A stretch of 64,000 bases of DNA from Pelobacter sp. Its GTDB lineage: Bacteria; Desulfobacterota; Desulfuromonadia; Geobacterales; Pseudopelobacteraceae. Position 1 is the first letter of the stretch, and each line of letters begins with the position of its first letter. The stretch covers positions 186,001-250,000 of the forward strand of contig JAVBXN010000021.1 in NCBI GenBank assembly GCA_030824515.1. The letters are read 5' to 3'. Both the position numbers and the translations under genes were made by a program. Under the pieces are notes generated by a model that saw only the letters and a list, made by a program, of their open reading frames with translations, was not told the origin of the DNA and did no database searches. Shown here piece by piece: positions 16,964-26,175 of the stretch.

Positions 16964-17542
16964 ATGGGCAGAACCATACTTATCTGCGATGACGAACCGA
17001 TCATCAGGACCAACCTGAAAGCCATGTTGAACGAACTGGGATTCGATGACATCCTGGAATGCAGCGACGGCAAAAGAGCCGTGGAGACCGCTTTGGCAAG
17101 CTTTCCGGACATGGCGATCCTGGATGTTTCCATGCCGGAAATGGACGGCATCACTGCCGCCGGCGAGATCAGGAAAAAGCTGAAAATCCCGATCATGCTG
17201 CTGACCAACGCCTGCGACGGCAAGACTGCCAAACGTGCAGCCGAGAACGGAATTGCCGCTTTTTTAACCAAACCGCTCCGCAAGCAGGATCTTTTGCCCG
17301 CCATCGAAATTGCGCTGCGCCACTCGGAAGAGGTCGAGGAACTGAAAGAACGGATCGATGATCTGCGTGAAACTATCGATAACCGCAAGGTGATAGAAAA
17401 GGCCAAGGGCATGCTGATGGAGAAGAACCATCTGAATGAAGGAGACGCCTACCGCGCCATGCAGAAGATGGCGATGGACAAGCGCAAGAGCCTGCGCCAG
17501 GTGGCTGACGGAATACTTAAAGAAGAGTCGCATCACTCCTGA
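16964..17542 (+). CDS. Response regulator with ANTAR RNA-binding output domain
   Basis: A 192-residue protein. Residues 1-120 are a receiver: ILICDDEPI, acceptor Asp in MAILDVSMPEMDG near 53, LLTNACDG and FLTKPLR. A helical linker (EELKERIDDLRETI) joins an ANTAR domain (about 130-187) with VIEKAKGMLMEKNHLNEGDA and a C-terminal RQVADGILK. ANTAR proteins bind paired RNA hairpins and prevent transcription termination. I chose ATG 16964 because GGGAGGA lies just upstream; the frame is open further but only through the intergenic region. It is divergent from the binding protein-kinase operon, so that kinase is one possible phosphodonor. Its RNA targets were not identified in this window. Confidence 0.92.
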   Translation: MGRTILICDDEPIIRTNLKAMLNELGFDDILECSDGKRAVETALASFPDMAILDVSMPEMDGITAAGEIRKKLKIPIMLLTNACDGKTAKRAAENGIAAFLTKPLRKQDLLPAIEIALRHSEEVEELKERIDDLRETIDNRKVIEKAKGMLMEKNHLNEGDAYRAMQKMAMDKRKSLRQVADGILKEESHHS

Positions 17543-17589
17543 ATTTGAATACCTGGTGGTCACACGGCGGCAAGGTTCGCCGGGAATAC

Positions 17590-18546
17590 TCAGCCCGGCT
17601 TCACCGCCAACCACCAGGCTGTCGCAACCAGCGCCCCGCCGGCAAGAGCCAGCAACCCATTCAGCGCCCGGCCGGGGCGCCCATGTTTACCAACCAGATA
17701 TTCAGTTGCCAGCCCCAGAAAAGTACCGCTGCCGAAGCCGAACAGATGCGCCCCCAGATCGGTATTCTTACCTTCCGTCCCCAGGATCGCCAGCAGCGCC
17801 AACCCGGCCGCAACCGGTATGAACCAGCGCCGCCGCAGATTCTGACGGTAACGCAGCGTGCTGATGGCCGCCAGAAGACCGACCGCGCCGAAAACCGCTG
17901 TTGAAGCGCCCACCGAACGATGGGCCGGTGACTGCACCCACGCATTGAGCAGGTTGCCGAGAGCGCCCGACGCCAGCAACAGGCTCCAGGCCAACCCGGA
18001 GCCGAGTTCACGGCACAACAGGATGATCAAGATGCCGCCGATGGTCAGGTTGCTGAGCAGGTGCGTCAGGTCGGCATGCAGCGTCAGCGCCGTGATCAGA
18101 CGCCACCACTCCCCGTTCAGGATCTTTTCGGCATGGGCTGCGCCCAGCTCGTTAAAATCGATGATACCGCGCCCCGGCAGCGAAAGGCCCAGCAGCCCCA
18201 GGTTGTGGAAAGTTGCCAGCAGGATCAGCACAGCCACGGTCGGCAGGGTATTTTCCACCAGCGTCCTGGCGGGCGGCAACGCCGGCGGCCAGTCGCGGTT
18301 GTGCTCCTCGTAGAGCAGCAGTTCATTGCGGGCGCTTTCCAGATGCGGTTCCGGCACCAGCAGTTGCCACCCCGAGCCGTCGTGCCCGATGCAGCACGGG
18401 ATCGAGCGCGAATCCAGCACCAGCGCCCAGATATGTGCCCGGCGCTTGCTGATGGCCGAACCGTCTTCAAGTATTACCGGCCGCCAAAGCGCCTGATCAG
18501 CGCCGTTATCTCTTTCCTCGCTATCCATTCCGTACATTATAATCAC
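17590..18546 (-). CDS. Rhomboid family intramembrane serine protease
   Basis: A 318-residue membrane protein. The N-terminal ~100 residues are soluble. The rhomboid core has six or more helices: GEWWRLITALTLHADLTHLLSNL (the WR-x2-T and H-x4-HLLSN motifs), catalytic Ser in GASTAVFGAVG (GxSx form), and catalytic His in DLGAHLFGFGSG. This Ser-His pair cleaves transmembrane substrates within the membrane. Several start codons are possible near 18546 (MIIMYGMDSEERD); none has a strong ribosome site, so the exact N-terminus is open. It converges with the ANTAR regulator and diverges from proA. The substrate is unknown. Confidence 0.9.
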   Translation of the reverse strand: MIIMYGMDSEERDNGADQALWRPVILEDGSAISKRRAHIWALVLDSRSIPCCIGHDGSGWQLLVPEPHLESARNELLLYEEHNRDWPPALPPARTLVENTLPTVAVLILLATFHNLGLLGLSLPGRGIIDFNELGAAHAEKILNGEWWRLITALTLHADLTHLLSNLTIGGILIILLCRELGSGLAWSLLLASGALGNLLNAWVQSPAHRSVGASTAVFGAVGLLAAISTLRYRQNLRRRWFIPVAAGLALLAILGTEGKNTDLGAHLFGFGSGTFLGLATEYLVGKHGRPGRALNGLLALAGGALVATAWWLAVKPG

Positions 18547-18596
18547 TAATTTCGGTTTTATCAGGGGGGAGCGAATAAAAGCCCGATCTTATTGTC

Positions 18597-18625
18597 TTGC
18601 CGACAGCAGAGCTTTTGCGTAAACT
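18597..18625 (+). promoter_or_regulatory. Putative sigma70 promoter of proA
   Basis: TTGCCG and TAAACT are separated by 17 bases, upstream of the proA start at 18678. Confidence 0.4.
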
Positions 18626-18677
18626 TTACCCGGTCCCGGTATTATCGCCGGCCCATATCATTTCGGGAGCCAGTCAC

Positions 18678-19934
18678 ATGAACATTGCTGAGAAAATAAT
18701 CAAAATCGCCAGGGATGCCCGTCAGGCTTCCCTGGCCATGGCCCGCCTGTCAAGCGGGACCAAGAATACGATGCTGCTGAAGATGGCGGCTGCACTGGAG
18801 GCCGGAACAGGGCATCTGATCTCGGAGAACGCTAAGGACCTGGAGGCTGGCCGCCAAAAGGGACTTTCCGCGGCAATGCTGGATCGCCTGATGCTGGATG
18901 AGAAGCGCATCCACTCCATCGCCAACGCATTGCGCGAGGTAGCGGCGCTGCCGGACCCGGTCGGCGAGGTGACAAAGATGTGGAAGCGTCCCAATGACCT
19001 GATGGTTGGCAAGATGCGCATCCCGCTGGGGGTAATCGGCATCATCTACGAGTCCAGGCCCAATGTCACCGCCGACGCGGCCGCGCTCTGCCTCAAGGCC
19101 GGCAACGCCGTGATCCTGCGGGGCGGTTCCGAGGCGATCCATTCCAACCTGGCCATCGCGGCCGTGTTGCAGTCGGTTCTGAAAGAGCTGGCGATCCCGG
19201 AGGCGGCCCTGTCGCTGATTCCTTTCACCGAGCGCGAAGCGGTGCTGGAGATGCTCAAGCAGGAAGAATCCATCGACCTGATCATTCCCCGTGGCGGCGA
19301 GAGCCTGATCCGCTTCGTCGTCGAAAACTCGCGCATCCCGGTTATCAAGCATTACAAGGGGGTCTGCCACATCTTCGTGGATCAGTCGGCCGATTTCGAC
19401 AAGGCCGAGCGGATTATCGTCAACAGCAAGACCCAGCGCCCCGGTGTCTGCAATGCGCTGGAAACGCTGCTGATCCACAGGGACACCGCCGCGGAATTCA
19501 TTCCCCGCATCGCCGCCACGCTCTCGGCGCTGGGGGTCGAAATGCGCGGCGACGAAGTTTTCTGCCGATACGCGCCCAATGCCAAACCGGCCACGGAAGA
19601 GGACTGGCCGGCCGAGTACCTGGAGCTGATCCTGGCCTGCCGCGTGGTGGACGACATCGATGCCGCCATCGCCCACATCAACCGCTACTGCTCGCTGCAT
19701 ACCGAATCGATCATCACCAGCGACTACGGTCGCGCCCAGCGCTTCATCCGCGAGGTCAACTCCTCCTGCGTGATGGTCAACGCCTCGACCCGCTTTGCCG
19801 ACGGCGGCGAACTCGGCCTGGGAGCCGAGATCGGCATTTCCACCACCAAGCTGCACTCGTTCGGCCCGATGGGGTTGGAGGACCTGACCACCACCAAGTT
19901 CATCGTCTACGGCGACGGCCAGGTGCGGGAATAG
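18678..19934 (+). CDS. proA: Gamma-glutamyl phosphate reductase ProA
   Basis: A 418-residue enzyme of normal length. It reduces gamma-glutamyl phosphate to glutamate semialdehyde with NADPH, the second step of proline synthesis. Family features are LGVIGIIYESRPNVT, CLKAGNAVILRGGSEA, LIIPRGGESLIRFV, the catalytic Cys in QRPGVCNALETLL, and GLGAEIGISTTKLH. I chose ATG 18678 (MNIAEKI), preceded by CGGGAG, over an upstream in-frame codon at 18597 that lies within the promoter. It is followed by a strong terminator and is monocistronic here. Confidence 0.96.
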   Translation: MNIAEKIIKIARDARQASLAMARLSSGTKNTMLLKMAAALEAGTGHLISENAKDLEAGRQKGLSAAMLDRLMLDEKRIHSIANALREVAALPDPVGEVTKMWKRPNDLMVGKMRIPLGVIGIIYESRPNVTADAAALCLKAGNAVILRGGSEAIHSNLAIAAVLQSVLKELAIPEAALSLIPFTEREAVLEMLKQEESIDLIIPRGGESLIRFVVENSRIPVIKHYKGVCHIFVDQSADFDKAERIIVNSKTQRPGVCNALETLLIHRDTAAEFIPRIAATLSALGVEMRGDEVFCRYAPNAKPATEEDWPAEYLELILACRVVDDIDAAIAHINRYCSLHTESIITSDYGRAQRFIREVNSSCVMVNASTRFADGGELGLGAEIGISTTKLHSFGPMGLEDLTTTKFIVYGDGQVRE

Positions 19935-19986
19935 TCGAACGCCTTCTGAAAACGGTACGTCGCTCGGCATTTATTAGTGCACAGGC

Positions 19987-20031
19987 AAAAGCGCCTCGAA
20001 ACCTCTTATTCAAAGGCTTCGAGGCGCTTTT
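19987..20031. terminator. Bidirectional terminator between proA and mobA
   Basis: A perfect 14-bp inverted repeat (arms 19987-20000 and 20018-20031) with A and T runs at its ends serves both the plus-strand proA and the minus-strand formate dehydrogenase locus 1. Confidence 0.85.
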
Positions 20032-20067
20032 ATCTGTGCGTACGATCCTGATTGATACAGAAAATGT

Positions 20068-20745
20068 TTATCTATATCGCTGAAGCTCCTGCACCTGTCC
20101 GTTCTCAAACACTTCTGAAACCGGAACGGAATACTCCGCCCTCAGTCGATAATAGTCAGCCGGGGTATTCACGTTGCGGAATGAATCAAAGTCGGGATCG
20201 ATCGCGGCCACCTGCTCCTGCTGGAGCTGTCGTACCCGCACCCGTGGAAAGAAGGAGACGATCCGGCGGCGGTCGGCCGCCAGCGATTTCTCCATCGGAC
20301 CCAGGCACTGCTTGCAGTAGACCGCGTGCAGCGGTTCCAGTCCGTTTTCCCCATGGGGGATAACCACGTCGGCCGTGTCGCGCAACCCGGCCAGACGCCG
20401 GATCAGGGCGCTGTTCAGCCAGGGCATGTCGCAGGCCGCCACGAAGATATGCGGAGTGGCGGCATGCCTAAGCCCGGAATGCAGCCCGGCCAGCGCCCCC
20501 ATTCCGGCGTACAGATCGGCCACCTTGCGGCAGGGGAGGAAAGCGTACTGTTCGGGGTTGTTGGTGACCAGCAGCACCTCGGGAAACAGCTCCGAGAAGC
20601 GGCGATAAATCGCCTCGATGAAACGCCCCCCCTGGAAGGGGAGCAGCGCCTTGTTGCTCCCCATGCGCGAGGACTGCCCGCCGGCCAGGATCACGCCGGT
20701 CACGCCACGAATCCTGCCGTTGTTATCAGGCATTTCCGCTTTCAT
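20068..20745 (-). CDS. mobA: Molybdenum cofactor guanylyltransferase MobA (copy 1)
   Basis: A 225-residue enzyme that transfers GMP from GTP to molybdopterin to build MGD. The N-terminal nucleotide-binding loop is GVILAGGQSSRMGSNKALL. Further family motifs are VLLVTNNPEQY, DLYAGMGALAGLHSGL (acceptor region), FVAACDMPWL with the metal-binding Asp, and a C-terminal FRNVNTPADYYRL. The start at 20745 overlaps the fdhE stop by four bases (ATGA), which fixes it; the frame stays open further upstream only as a shadow of fdhE. It is the last gene of formate dehydrogenase locus 1. It is nearly identical to the copy at 32172-32852. Confidence 0.95.
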   Translation of the reverse strand: MKAEMPDNNGRIRGVTGVILAGGQSSRMGSNKALLPFQGGRFIEAIYRRFSELFPEVLLVTNNPEQYAFLPCRKVADLYAGMGALAGLHSGLRHAATPHIFVAACDMPWLNSALIRRLAGLRDTADVVIPHGENGLEPLHAVYCKQCLGPMEKSLAADRRRIVSFFPRVRVRQLQQEQVAAIDPDFDSFRNVNTPADYYRLRAEYSVPVSEVFENGQVQELQRYR

Positions 20746-21584
20746 TTGCCACGCTCGAACCCTTCCCGTGACGCCAGCAGATCCAGGTGGAGCGTCAGCA
20801 GGTCCTCCACCTCCAGCGGCACGTCGCCGCCTCCCCGGCGCTTGTCGCGGGTCTTGATGTAGCGGCTGCAGGCCCGGCAGGTATCGACCCTGGTCGCCCC
20901 CTCGCCGGCGGTGAAGTAGGAGAGCTGTTCCGTGTCCTCGCAACCGCAGGAGGGACACTTCAGCCTTTTGAACTGCCAAGAATAAAAGCAGGCCGAACAG
21001 CACAGCTGGCGGCGGCCTTCGTCGCCGGCCAGTTCGGCCATGCCGGGGTGGGAGCCGCAGACCGGGCAGACGCTTTCGTGCCAATCCGGAAAGGCATCGG
21101 CCGGGATAGCTCCGGAGCACTGCTCCAGGGCGGTCTTGAGCGGAATTTCGAAGATATACTCCAGAAGCGGCGCCGGCACGTCCAGCTTGGCGGAAGCCTC
21201 CTCCAGCGGTGCACGGCGGCGTTCCAGGATTGCCACAAGCAGGCTCTGCGGATCGATTTCACCCGCTGAAAGCGCCCCTGCGATCCGCTCCAGCTCCTCG
21301 TCCCCCGCACTGCCCTGCTGCTCCAGCACCCGCACTACCCCTTCCAGGAAAGAGGTCAGCACCTCCCGCTCAACTGATAGCTCGGCCGGAGATACCAGCG
21401 GGAAACCATGGGCGCTACGCTCAGCCCGGTTGACCCCGGACAGATCGACAGTGATGCCGGTCCGTGCCTCACGGCCGCTGATGTAATCGTAGAGCGCTAC
21501 AAAGAGTGGTGTGATGGCGGCATATTCCGGAGAGGAGTCCGCCGCCTGCCGCAATGCGGCGATTTTTATTTCGGTTGTGGACAT
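20742..21584 (-). CDS. fdhE: Formate dehydrogenase accessory protein FdhE
   Basis: A 280-residue cytoplasmic chaperone needed for maturation of respiratory formate dehydrogenases; it is an iron-binding, rubredoxin-like protein that checks the enzyme before Tat export. The C-terminal half shows the cysteine pairs: CPVCGSHPGMAEL, CCSACFYSWQFKRLKCPSCGC and DTCRACSRYIKT. The N-terminal half is helical. It begins 9 bases after fdnI and its stop overlaps the mobA start, so it is part of the locus 1 operon. Locus 2 has no fdhE, so this protein may serve both enzymes (inference). Confidence 0.94.
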   Translation of the reverse strand: MSTTEIKIAALRQAADSSPEYAAITPLFVALYDYISGREARTGITVDLSGVNRAERSAHGFPLVSPAELSVEREVLTSFLEGVVRVLEQQGSAGDEELERIAGALSAGEIDPQSLLVAILERRRAPLEEASAKLDVPAPLLEYIFEIPLKTALEQCSGAIPADAFPDWHESVCPVCGSHPGMAELAGDEGRRQLCCSACFYSWQFKRLKCPSCGCEDTEQLSYFTAGEGATRVDTCRACSRYIKTRDKRRGGGDVPLEVEDLLTLHLDLLASREGFERGK

Positions 21585-21593
21585 GAGGGCTCC

Positions 21594-22211
21594 TTACGGT
21601 TTTTCTCCGGTAACTTCCCGGTACCACTTGGGGTGGTGCTTCCTGGCCCACAGACTGCGGACGTTGCCGTACAGCATGGCTTCGATGGTACCCGGGTTGC
21701 CGATGGTCGCCAGATAGACATGCACGACCACGAACATGATCGAACAGACGAACATCAACCCGTGAGCCATCAGCGAAAGCTGCACGATCCAGCGCGGAAA
21801 CATGGTCGGCGCCCAGATGAACAGGCCGGTTACTCCCAGCACCAGCGTTGCCGCGGCGATGAAGATCGCGAACAGCTTCTGTCCCGGATTGTACTTGCCG
21901 ATGTTGAAATGGCTGGCATTGCGGGAAAGATAACCACCTCTTTCCGTGACCCACTTTTTGTCGTCCTGATCAAAACCGGTAACATCCTTTTGATGATTGA
22001 AAAACATGTACAGCGAGCTCAGGAAGAACAGGACCCCGCTGATCTTGTGGATCAGGATCGCGTTCCGGCCGCCTCCGAACAGCGAGAAATAGCCGTTGAA
22101 CAGGGTCGAATACAGGCCCAGGCCGGTTAAAAGCAGCGTAAAGAAACTGGCGGTTACAATCCAGTGCAGCACCCTTTCGCTGGTGCTGAAACGCTCGATA
22201 TAGTTACTCAT
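21594..22211 (-). CDS. fdnI: Formate dehydrogenase cytochrome b556 gamma subunit
   Basis: A 205-residue membrane protein with four hydrophobic helices (about 16-36, 52-72, 112-132, 147-168). Histidines in ERVLHWIV, AILIHKISG and VVVHVYLA are likely haem b or quinone-site ligands, and the C-terminus has GNPGTIEAMLYGNVRSLWAR, a signature of FdnI/FdoI. It anchors the periplasmic dehydrogenase and passes electrons to menaquinone. ATG 22211 is chosen over 22217 because AAGGAGG lies 6 bases before it. It overlaps fdnH by 8 bases. Confidence 0.93.
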   Translation of the reverse strand: MSNYIERFSTSERVLHWIVTASFFTLLLTGLGLYSTLFNGYFSLFGGGRNAILIHKISGVLFFLSSLYMFFNHQKDVTGFDQDDKKWVTERGGYLSRNASHFNIGKYNPGQKLFAIFIAAATLVLGVTGLFIWAPTMFPRWIVQLSLMAHGLMFVCSIMFVVVHVYLATIGNPGTIEAMLYGNVRSLWARKHHPKWYREVTGEKP

Positions 22212-22995
22212 GTCCATCCTCCTTGACGTTCAGGTCGTCATCAACCTTCTTCGGACCGATGGTCACATAGTGCAGCAGCATGGCGCCGATACTGCCCCAG
22301 AAGCCGAGAATGCCGAGCGGCTTGATCACATCTTTCCAGAGGAAAATCGACATCGGTATGCCGGGTTTGGCCGGCAGGCCGTACTGTTCCGGCGGCCCCT
22401 CCAGCGCGTAGACCACCCCCAGTCCCAGCAGGTCGTCCACTCCGTAAAGTGTTTTTTTCGCAGCCGTTGCTTTGGCAATCAAGTCACTGCGTTTCCCGTA
22501 TTTCAATGTTTCTGTCGGACATGCCTTGGCACAGGCCGGTGTCATGCCGCCACTGATACGATCAGTGCAGAGGTGACATTTAGATACCTTGTCATCCGTG
22601 CCGTAACGCGGAATATTGAACGGGCAGGCTGAAACACAGTATTTGCATGAAATGCACTTGTCCTTGTTAAATGCAACAATGCCGTCTTTGGTCCGGTACA
22701 GAGCACCCGGAGAGGGGCAGACCTTCATGCAGCCGGCATCACCGCAATGCATGCAGCGTTCATTGAAAAACTGCCAGGTCATTTCGCCCGAAGTCTCTTT
22801 TTCGATAAACCTGATGCGGTTGTATAGCGCCGGTGTCAGATCACGCGGATTCTCGAACGTACCCTTGTTGGCCGTTTTGTCGGCATCCAGCTTGTTCCAC
22901 TGTTTGCAGGCGACCTGACAGGATCGGCAGCCGATGCAGCGCGACGTATCCACGAGAAATCCCTTGCGGGTAGTTTGGTTGATAGTATCGGCCAT
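22204..22995 (-). CDS. fdnH: Formate dehydrogenase iron-sulfur beta subunit
   Basis: A 263-residue electron-transfer subunit with four [4Fe-4S] motifs: CIGCRSCQVACKQW, CMHCGDAGCMKVCPSPGAL, CISCKYCVSACPFNIP and CHLCTDRISGG followed by CAKACPT. A C-terminal membrane helix (about 225-247, ILGFWGSIGAMLLHYVTI) anchors it, as in E. coli FdnH. It starts three bases after fdnG ends and overlaps fdnI. Confidence 0.95.
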   Translation of the reverse strand: MADTINQTTRKGFLVDTSRCIGCRSCQVACKQWNKLDADKTANKGTFENPRDLTPALYNRIRFIEKETSGEMTWQFFNERCMHCGDAGCMKVCPSPGALYRTKDGIVAFNKDKCISCKYCVSACPFNIPRYGTDDKVSKCHLCTDRISGGMTPACAKACPTETLKYGKRSDLIAKATAAKKTLYGVDDLLGLGVVYALEGPPEQYGLPAKPGIPMSIFLWKDVIKPLGILGFWGSIGAMLLHYVTIGPKKVDDDLNVKEDGHE

Positions 22996-22998
22996 GGC

Positions 22999-25900
22999 TT
23001 ACCCCTTTCTCGCGATCCCGACCATAAACGCCTTGGTCTCCGGGATCATCGTGTTGGCATCGCCCGCTGTCGGGGTCAGCAGATTAGCGGCGTCACCCAC
23101 GCCGGGGGTGTGCCAGCCGAAGCACCATGGGAGACCAACCTCGTGAACGGTCATGTCTCCGATTTTAAAAGGCTTCATACGTGGAGTAACCATTGCCACC
23201 GCCTCGATCTTGCCGCGTGCCGAGGACACTTCGACCAGATCTCCGTTGCCGATGTTTTTCTCTTTGGCCAATTCGACACTTATCTCGCAGAACTGGCGCG
23301 GCTGCAGCTCCAGCAGCCACGGAGTGTTGCGGGTCATGACGCCGGTCTGCCAATGCTCGGTGACCCGGTAGGTGGTCGCCACCAGCGGGAACCGCACGTC
23401 GCAGGTTGACAGTACGTCTTCCTTGATGTTGGCGTCCTTGAAGATCTTGCTGGCCGGATTGCTCATCTGCTTGGAAAAGAAGTTTTCCGGCACCGGACAT
23501 TCAACCGGCTCGTAATGTTCGGGGAAGGGGCCGTCTTTGAGGCCAGGCCCAAAGATGGCTGCCACGCCGTCCGCACGCATGATGAACGGCTTTTTCCCTT
23601 CCTTCTCGTCTGCCATCGGCGGCCAGGGGCCGTCGGGAACGTCTCCGACCCAGGCGCCCAGGGCGCCGGTCGGTTGTACAGCAGCCGGATTCCAGTAGAC
23701 CACCGATTTTTTCAGGTTATACGGCTTGCCGGCCGGGTCGCAGGAAGCGCGGTTGTAAATGATTCGGCGGTTAACCGGCCAGCACCAGGCCCACTCCGGG
23801 AACATTCCCAGGCCAGTGGGGTCTTTTTTGCCGCGGCGTGCCATCATATTGCCCTTTTCGTTATAGCTCTGGCAATAAATCCACGAACCGCAGGAGGTAC
23901 TGCCGTCGGCTTGCAGCTGGGCAAAGCCGCCTACCAGTTCCCCTTTTTTGCCAAGCATCTTTTTCGGTGTTCCGGGCGGCGGTGGTGGTGGGGCTTTCTC
24001 GCCCGGTTTGAGTGGTTTGGGCCTGTCTTCGACATCTTCCAGGAAATAGCCGTTGATCTCTTTTGCCACGGCATGGATGTCGATGCTTTTTATGGTGCCG
24101 TCAGCCCGTTTGAAACCATAATTCCAGGTCAGGTTGGTGAGCTGCTCCGGCAGCGCTCCACCCTCTTTGGCATAGAGCGCCTTGAGCTTCTGGAACAGCT
24201 CGTGGATGATCTCGGCATCAGGCTTGCTCTGCCCCAGTGGTTTGACAGCGGCGGTGCGCCACTGTGCCCAGCGCCCGGAATTGGAGATGCTCCCCTCTTT
24301 TTCGAACGAGGCGGCGGCAGGCAGGAAGAATACCTCGGTCTTGACCGATGCCGGATCCATGCCCGGCCCCTTCCAGAACGAGGCGGTCTCGTTGTCGAAC
24401 AGGTTGGTGGTCACCATCCAGTCCAGCTTGGTCAGGGCGTTGCGTACTTTGGTCGAGTTGGAGCCGGAGCAGGCCGGGTTCTGTCCCCAGGCGAAGAAGC
24501 CCTTGAACTTCCCCTTGATCATGTTGTCGAAAATCATCAGCCATGAGGCGTTCATGCCCGGATCGAGCTTGGGGAGCCAGGCGTAGCCGAAGTCGTTTTC
24601 CTTGGTGGCCTTGGCGCCGTAAATGGCTTTCATGTAGCTGACCAGGTACTTGTTGCGGTTGCCCCACCAGTTGGCGCTCTGCGGATCTTTGGATTTGGGG
24701 GTGTGCTTCTCGATGTAGGCTGCCGTGTCTTTAAGGTCAGCCAACGGTACCGGCATGTAGCCGGGGAGGATATGGAACAGCAGCCCATGGTCGGTGGAAC
24801 CCTGCACGTTGGATTCACCGCGCAGGGCGTTGATGCCGCCCCCTGCCACACCCATGTTGCCGAGCAGCAGCTGGATGATCGACATGGCGCGTATGTTCTG
24901 GGTGCCGACGGTGTGCTGGGTCCACCCCATGGCATACAGCGACGTGCCGGCCTTGTCCGGTTTGCCGGTGGAGGCGTACAGCTTGTAGACCTCCAGCAGC
25001 TTTTCCTTCGGAGTGCCGGTCGTCTTCGAGACAAGTTCCGGTGTATAGCGTCCGTAATGCTTCTTCAATAGCTGGAAGACGCAGTTCGGGTCCTGCATGG
25101 TCGGATCTTTCTTGATGCTTTCGTCCGCATTCTTCTGGAATGACCATGACTTGGTGTCGTAGCTGCGCTTCTTGGGATCATAACCGGAGAACAGACCGGC
25201 CAGCTCGCCAGGCAATTTGAAATCGCCGCTGACCAGATAGGCGGAGTTGGTGTAATCGCGCACGTACTGTTCGAAGTAGAGCTTGTTCTGCAGGATGTAG
25301 TTGATCAGGCCGCCCAGGAAGGCGATATCAGTGCCCGAACGGAGCGGCGCGTACAGGTTCGACTTGGCCGCGCTACGGGTAAAGCGGGGATCGACACAGA
25401 TAACCTTGGCGCCGGCATCCTTGGCCTTCATGATCCAGCGGAAGGAGACCGGGTGGTTTTCAGCGGGGTTAGCCCCCATGATGAGAATTACGTCAGAATT
25501 CTTGAAATCTATCCAGTGGTTCGTCATTGCACCGCGTCCGAACGACTCTGCCAGAGCCGCAACTGTTGCGCTGTGTCAAATGCGAGCCTGATGTTCAATA
25601 TACACCAGGCCTAACCCCCTCAGGAATTTTTGGTACAGGTAACACTCTTCATTGTCCAGCGCGGCGCTGCCGACCGAGGCCATCCCCATGGTGCGGTTGA
25701 CGACCGCTTCGATCTCTTTCTCCACCTCAACGGAGCCAACCTTTTCCTTGATCTTGATTTTTGAGGTAGGCATGAAAGAAGCATCGCGGGTTTTCTTGAT
25801 CTTCAAGGCAATCTCGTCCAGCGCCCAATCCCAGGAGACTTCTTTCCATTCGCTGGCGCCGGGGGCGCGATACATCGGTGTGGTGACACGGGCCTTGTTG

Positions 25901-26175
25901 TCGCGCAACTGGAAGACCGACGAACCTTTCGGACAGAGCGAACCCTCGTTGATCGGATGATCAGGATCACCCTCGATGTTGACGACATTGCCTCCCAGCG
26001 TATGCACGATCATACCGCAGCCGACCGAACAGTAGGGGCAGATGCTGGTGGTCTCCTTGGCATAGCGGATGGTCAGGTCTTCCGCTTTGGCCTCCAGATG
26101 TGCGAAACTCAGACCAAGACTGGCCGCCAGTCCGCCACCGGAAAGCTTGAAAAAATCACGTCTAGAAACTGCCAT
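22999..26175 (-). CDS. fdnG: Formate dehydrogenase catalytic subunit, selenocysteine-containing (locus 1)
   Basis: About 1058 residues when the in-frame TGA at 25576-25578 is read as selenocysteine (residue 200). The flanking sequence EHQARI-U-HSATVAALA matches the molybdenum-binding Sec site of FdnG. The N-terminus has a Tat signal, SRRDFFKLSGGG, so the enzyme is exported folded. The [4Fe-4S] motif CPYCSVGCGM follows near 45. Later motifs include NHWIDFKNSDVILIMGANPAENHP, GSTDHGLLFHILPGY and a C-terminal molydopterin-dinucleotide-binding barrel. It oxidises formate to CO2 at bis-MGD. ATG 26175 follows GGGAGGAG; a longer frame to 26229 lacks this. A standard gene finder would report two fragments (22999-25527 and 25576-26229). 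Confidence 0.95.
25543..25578 (-). other. Sec UGA codon with SECIS-like stem-loop (locus 1)
   Basis: The UGA is at 25576-25578. On the mRNA a short stem (GGCTC with GAGTC, one G-U pair) and 5-base loop begins 18 bases after the UGA, close to the spacing of the E. coli fdnG SECIS. The stem is short, so the fold is tentative; the Sec readthrough itself is well supported by protein context. Confidence 0.5.

Noticed and set aside
18750..19970. 406-residue open frame on the minus strand opposite proA
   Set aside because: Antisense shadow; proA on the plus strand is complete with catalytic Cys. The same reasoning applies to 7616-8722 (minus) and 60848-62050 (plus).
25528..25578. Apparent frameshift or nonsense mutation splitting fdnG copy 1
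   Set aside because: The break is a single in-frame TGA at the known selenocysteine site, and the same occurs in copy 2.
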